DNA from: an uncultured Taibaiella sp.
Lineage (GTDB): Bacteria; Bacteroidota; Bacteroidia; Chitinophagales; Chitinophagaceae
Assembly: GCA_937871155.1 (NCBI GenBank)
Contig: CALMXV010000341.1
Span: forward strand, 1-6,397
Reading direction: 5' to 3'
Length of the DNA stretch: 6,397 bases
Shown here: piece by piece, positions 4,378 to 6,397 of the stretch
How the letters are laid out: every line of letters starts with the position of its first letter
Position numbering within the stretch: the first letter of the stretch is position 1
Notes under the pieces: generated by a model
Told to the model about the DNA's origin: nothing
The model's database searches: none
The model's input: only the letters and a program-made list of their open reading frames with translations
Position numbers and translations under genes: made by a program

Positions 4378-6397
4378 TTAAATTTTAATTCCAAACTTTT
4401 TTAACTTCTTTAAAGATTCAAATGTTTGAATTAATGCTTGTTCTTTAATCCTTTCTTTTTTGAATAATGAATTCTGAACTGTTTTGACATTTGCTAATTC
4501 CAGATTGTCGAAAATTTTTGTTTGGCTGGCGACATCTATAATTCTTTTCCAATCGTCTTTTGAAACCAACAAAAGTTTATCGTAAATAAATTTTACTTCG
4601 ACAATTTCGGTTTCTTCCAATTTTGACAAGGCTTTAATTTCGTCAATAAGCATAGGATTTATCTGAACATAGTCTAACGTCTTTCTTCCAAAGGCTATTT
4701 CTTGTGCTGTTAGATTTTTATTCTTACGAAGATGGCTTACTAAATCAAAGGCAATAGACCAATTGAAGCCGTCTAGTTTTTTAGCGTCAATGTAGATTCT
4801 GAAACCGTCCCAAAATTTCAATCCCATTTTTTGAATTTCACTTATGACATAAATTGAATCTTCAACATTATTTGTATCAATTTCTTTTTCTTTTTCTCGC
4901 TGTCCTTTTTCATCTTCTGAAATCAAATACACGTTTAAAATCAAAATCAAATCTTCGGAATATGCTGTATTCTTCAACTTTTCCCACGAACTAGCACGTT
5001 TTGCGTATTCAGAAATCAAATTTCCACTAGCTTCGTTGACGATGTGATTATATACAAAGACCAACAATTTTGATAAATGACCGCTTACAAAATCATCAAT
5101 TTTTTGTTCTTCATAAATCTTCCACAAATCAATTCTGTTGTTTGTCAAATGGTGTAAATACGAAACTGCGTAAGCAACGGAAAGAGCTTTTAAATTGGTG
5201 TCGCCAATAGCGTTTATGCCTTTTCTCCCGAAAAGTTGGTCAATGGTTTTGAACAAAATTGCATTGGCAATCAACTTACGATAAAAATTCTCGCCTGGCA
5301 GTTTGTTTTTACTGACTAAATCGGTGATTTTTTTGGTGTAGTGAATAAAGTTTTTCTGTGACCCTTGTGCTACAAAATGCGGTTCTAATTCCCAACCGTT
5401 GATGAATTTTGCAACATCTGATTTTACAAATTTCAGGTTTGACGGATTTTGCTCTTTAAATTTCTTTTGCTGTGCAGGCGTTTGTTTGTTCAGTGTTTCT
5501 CGATATTGCCCGTTTGCACGTTCAAAGAACCATAAACGAGATTGATTTTTGTTTTCAGGATTGACAACATACTTTTTCCTTGACAAGTTTTCAATTTGTA
5601 CGAAATATGGATTATTTGACGATAAATCTAATTCAGAAACTTTGTTCTGACTGTTTGCAAATCGTGAAATATTGGGGACTTCAATGTTTTTTTGTTCTTT
5701 ATCTTTGATAACTGTTAGTTTCATCTGAACAAAAATTTTGCTCAAATCCGCATCTTTAAATTTCTTTTGTGTGTGATACAATGAAGCCGTTGTTTGCCCT
5801 CCATTCACAATTTGGAAATCGTTGAGTTTTGTAATAACTAATTGTTTGTCCACAAACTTTGTTTCAACGCTTTCGGCTGTTGCTGTAATACCGTTATTGT
5901 ACGGCAAAAACATTTGTGGTTTATTGCGAATGGTATCTCTGATTCCTTTGTTGAATTTTCCTGCTTGTCCTAAAAAAGCACGAACATTACTTTCCAATAA
6001 TTCATTTGAAAATTCTTTGTAGAGTTTTGCCAAAATTTCGCCCGGCACAATCGCCAAATAACAGTCGTACATTTCATCAATGCTCGGTACTTGTAAACAT
6101 TGCAAACCCTTTCCGTCTTCTGTAAAACTTTCAAATTCTATTTCAATGGGTTCGTGAACGCTGTTAGATTCATTGATTTTGAATAATCGTGCAAGGTCCC
6201 AAGTATGAACGAAAACATCAGCGTCCCCAACTTCAATCTTTTCTTTGTCGTGATTTGAAAAGCCGTTAATCAGAAAATAAACATTGATACGGTCAAACTC
6301 TTTCCCTTGTTTTCCTATTGTTTCAATCAAATGATATAGTTCTGTGTTTGATTTATCAATATAGTCAATATGGCGTTTTAATGCAGAGTTAATAAAA
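4378..6397 (-). CDS. AIPR-family abortive infection protein, 5' end outside window
   Basis: The frame is open from the right edge to the stop at 4380-4378: 672 visible codons. A TTG at 6330-6328 could be mistaken for the start, but 22 more in-frame codons without a stop precede it (INSALKRHIDYIDKSNTELYH), and no ATG is present, so the true start lies beyond 6397. Visible-residue motifs match the AIPR family (PF10592): YLAIVPG (113-119), NVRAFLG (137-143), NKGIRDTI (149-156), NNGITATAE (167-175), FQIVNGGQTTAS (194-205), ISRFANSQNKV (243-253), WFFERANGQYR (289-299) and VAQGSQKNF (342-350). The C-terminal third (about 450-672) is less conserved and ends in a Lys-rich helix. AIPR proteins are linked to phage resistance; their activity is not settled. 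The motif set resembles, from memory, AIPR proteins that end MutL/Z1/DUF4420 clusters (MZA-like). The gene seems intact within the window; partner genes would lie to the right. Confidence 0.88.
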   Translation of the reverse strand, partial: FINSALKRHIDYIDKSNTELYHLIETIGKQGKEFDRINVYFLINGFSNHDKEKIEVGDADVFVHTWDLARLFKINESNSVHEPIEIEFESFTEDGKGLQCLQVPSIDEMYDCYLAIVPGEILAKLYKEFSNELLESNVRAFLGQAGKFNKGIRDTIRNKPQMFLPYNNGITATAESVETKFVDKQLVITKLNDFQIVNGGQTTASLYHTQKKFKDADLSKIFVQMKLTVIKDKEQKNIEVPNISRFANSQNKVSELDLSSNNPYFVQIENLSRKKYVVNPENKNQSRLWFFERANGQYRETLNKQTPAQQKKFKEQNPSNLKFVKSDVAKFINGWELEPHFVAQGSQKNFIHYTKKITDLVSKNKLPGENFYRKLIANAILFKTIDQLFGRKGINAIGDTNLKALSVAYAVSYLHHLTNNRIDLWKIYEEQKIDDFVSGHLSKLLVFVYNHIVNEASGNLISEYAKRASSWEKLKNTAYSEDLILILNVYLISEDEKGQREKEKEIDTNNVEDSIYVISEIQKMGLKFWDGFRIYIDAKKLDGFNWSIAFDLVSHLRKNKNLTAQEIAFGRKTLDYVQINPMLIDEIKALSKLEETEIVEVKFIYDKLLLVSKDDWKRIIDVASQTKIFDNLELANVKTVQNSLFKKERIKEQALIQTFESLKKLKKFGIKI

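Noticed and set aside
5822..6022. A 66-codon plus-strand open frame
   Set aside because: It is antisense to the conserved NVRAFLG-NNGITATAE core of the AIPR gene and has no start context or domain.

Overview
The window looks like AT-rich chromosomal DNA from a member of the Bacteroidota, most likely near the Chitinophagaceae/Sphingobacteriia. The signs are a lipoprotein with a Pro/Thr/Lys/Asp-rich tether, a secreted DUF3108 protein with an Ala-Gln signal cleavage site, a Csp beginning MQEGTVKFFNE, few Shine-Dalgarno sequences, and a TAnnTTTG-type promoter box. The taxonomic call is inference from protein character.

Left part (1-3771), ordinary chromosome. A response regulator (1-523, minus) runs off the left edge. 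It diverges from an uncharacterised lipoprotein gene (674-1324, plus). That gene converges on ruvC (1354-1947, minus). ruvC stands head-to-head, with only 3 bp between start codons, with a membrane protein of the lysylphosphatidylglycerol-synthase/flippase-like family that appears to start at TTG (1951-2892, plus). Its 3' end overlaps by 28 nt a secreted DUF3108 protein (2865-3695, plus), so these two form a translationally coupled envelope pair. A strong hairpin at 3746-3771 ends this operon and, from the other side, the cold-shock gene (3802-3999, minus).

Middle (4000-4377), 378 bp without a gene but full of structure. It holds a 14-bp perfect inverted repeat 148 bp apart (4140-4153 and 4301-4314). 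Inside that are GGGTTTA repeats, a 90-bp segment with the core-box signature of an integron attC site (4169-4258), and an 11-bp stem-loop (4267-4298). It looks like the boundary of a mobile or recombining segment.

Right part (4378-6397, minus). One long gene encodes an AIPR-family (abortive infection phage resistance) protein. It is open at the right edge: the reading frame runs past the apparent TTG start at 6330 to the last base, so the N-terminus lies outside the window. It resembles the AIPR proteins found in multigene MutL/Z1/DUF4420/AIPR anti-phage clusters, where AIPR tends to be the last gene. The main hypothesis is that the window shows the 3' border of a defence gene or island joined to core chromosome beside csp, with a recombination-site-like or MITE-like structure at the junction.
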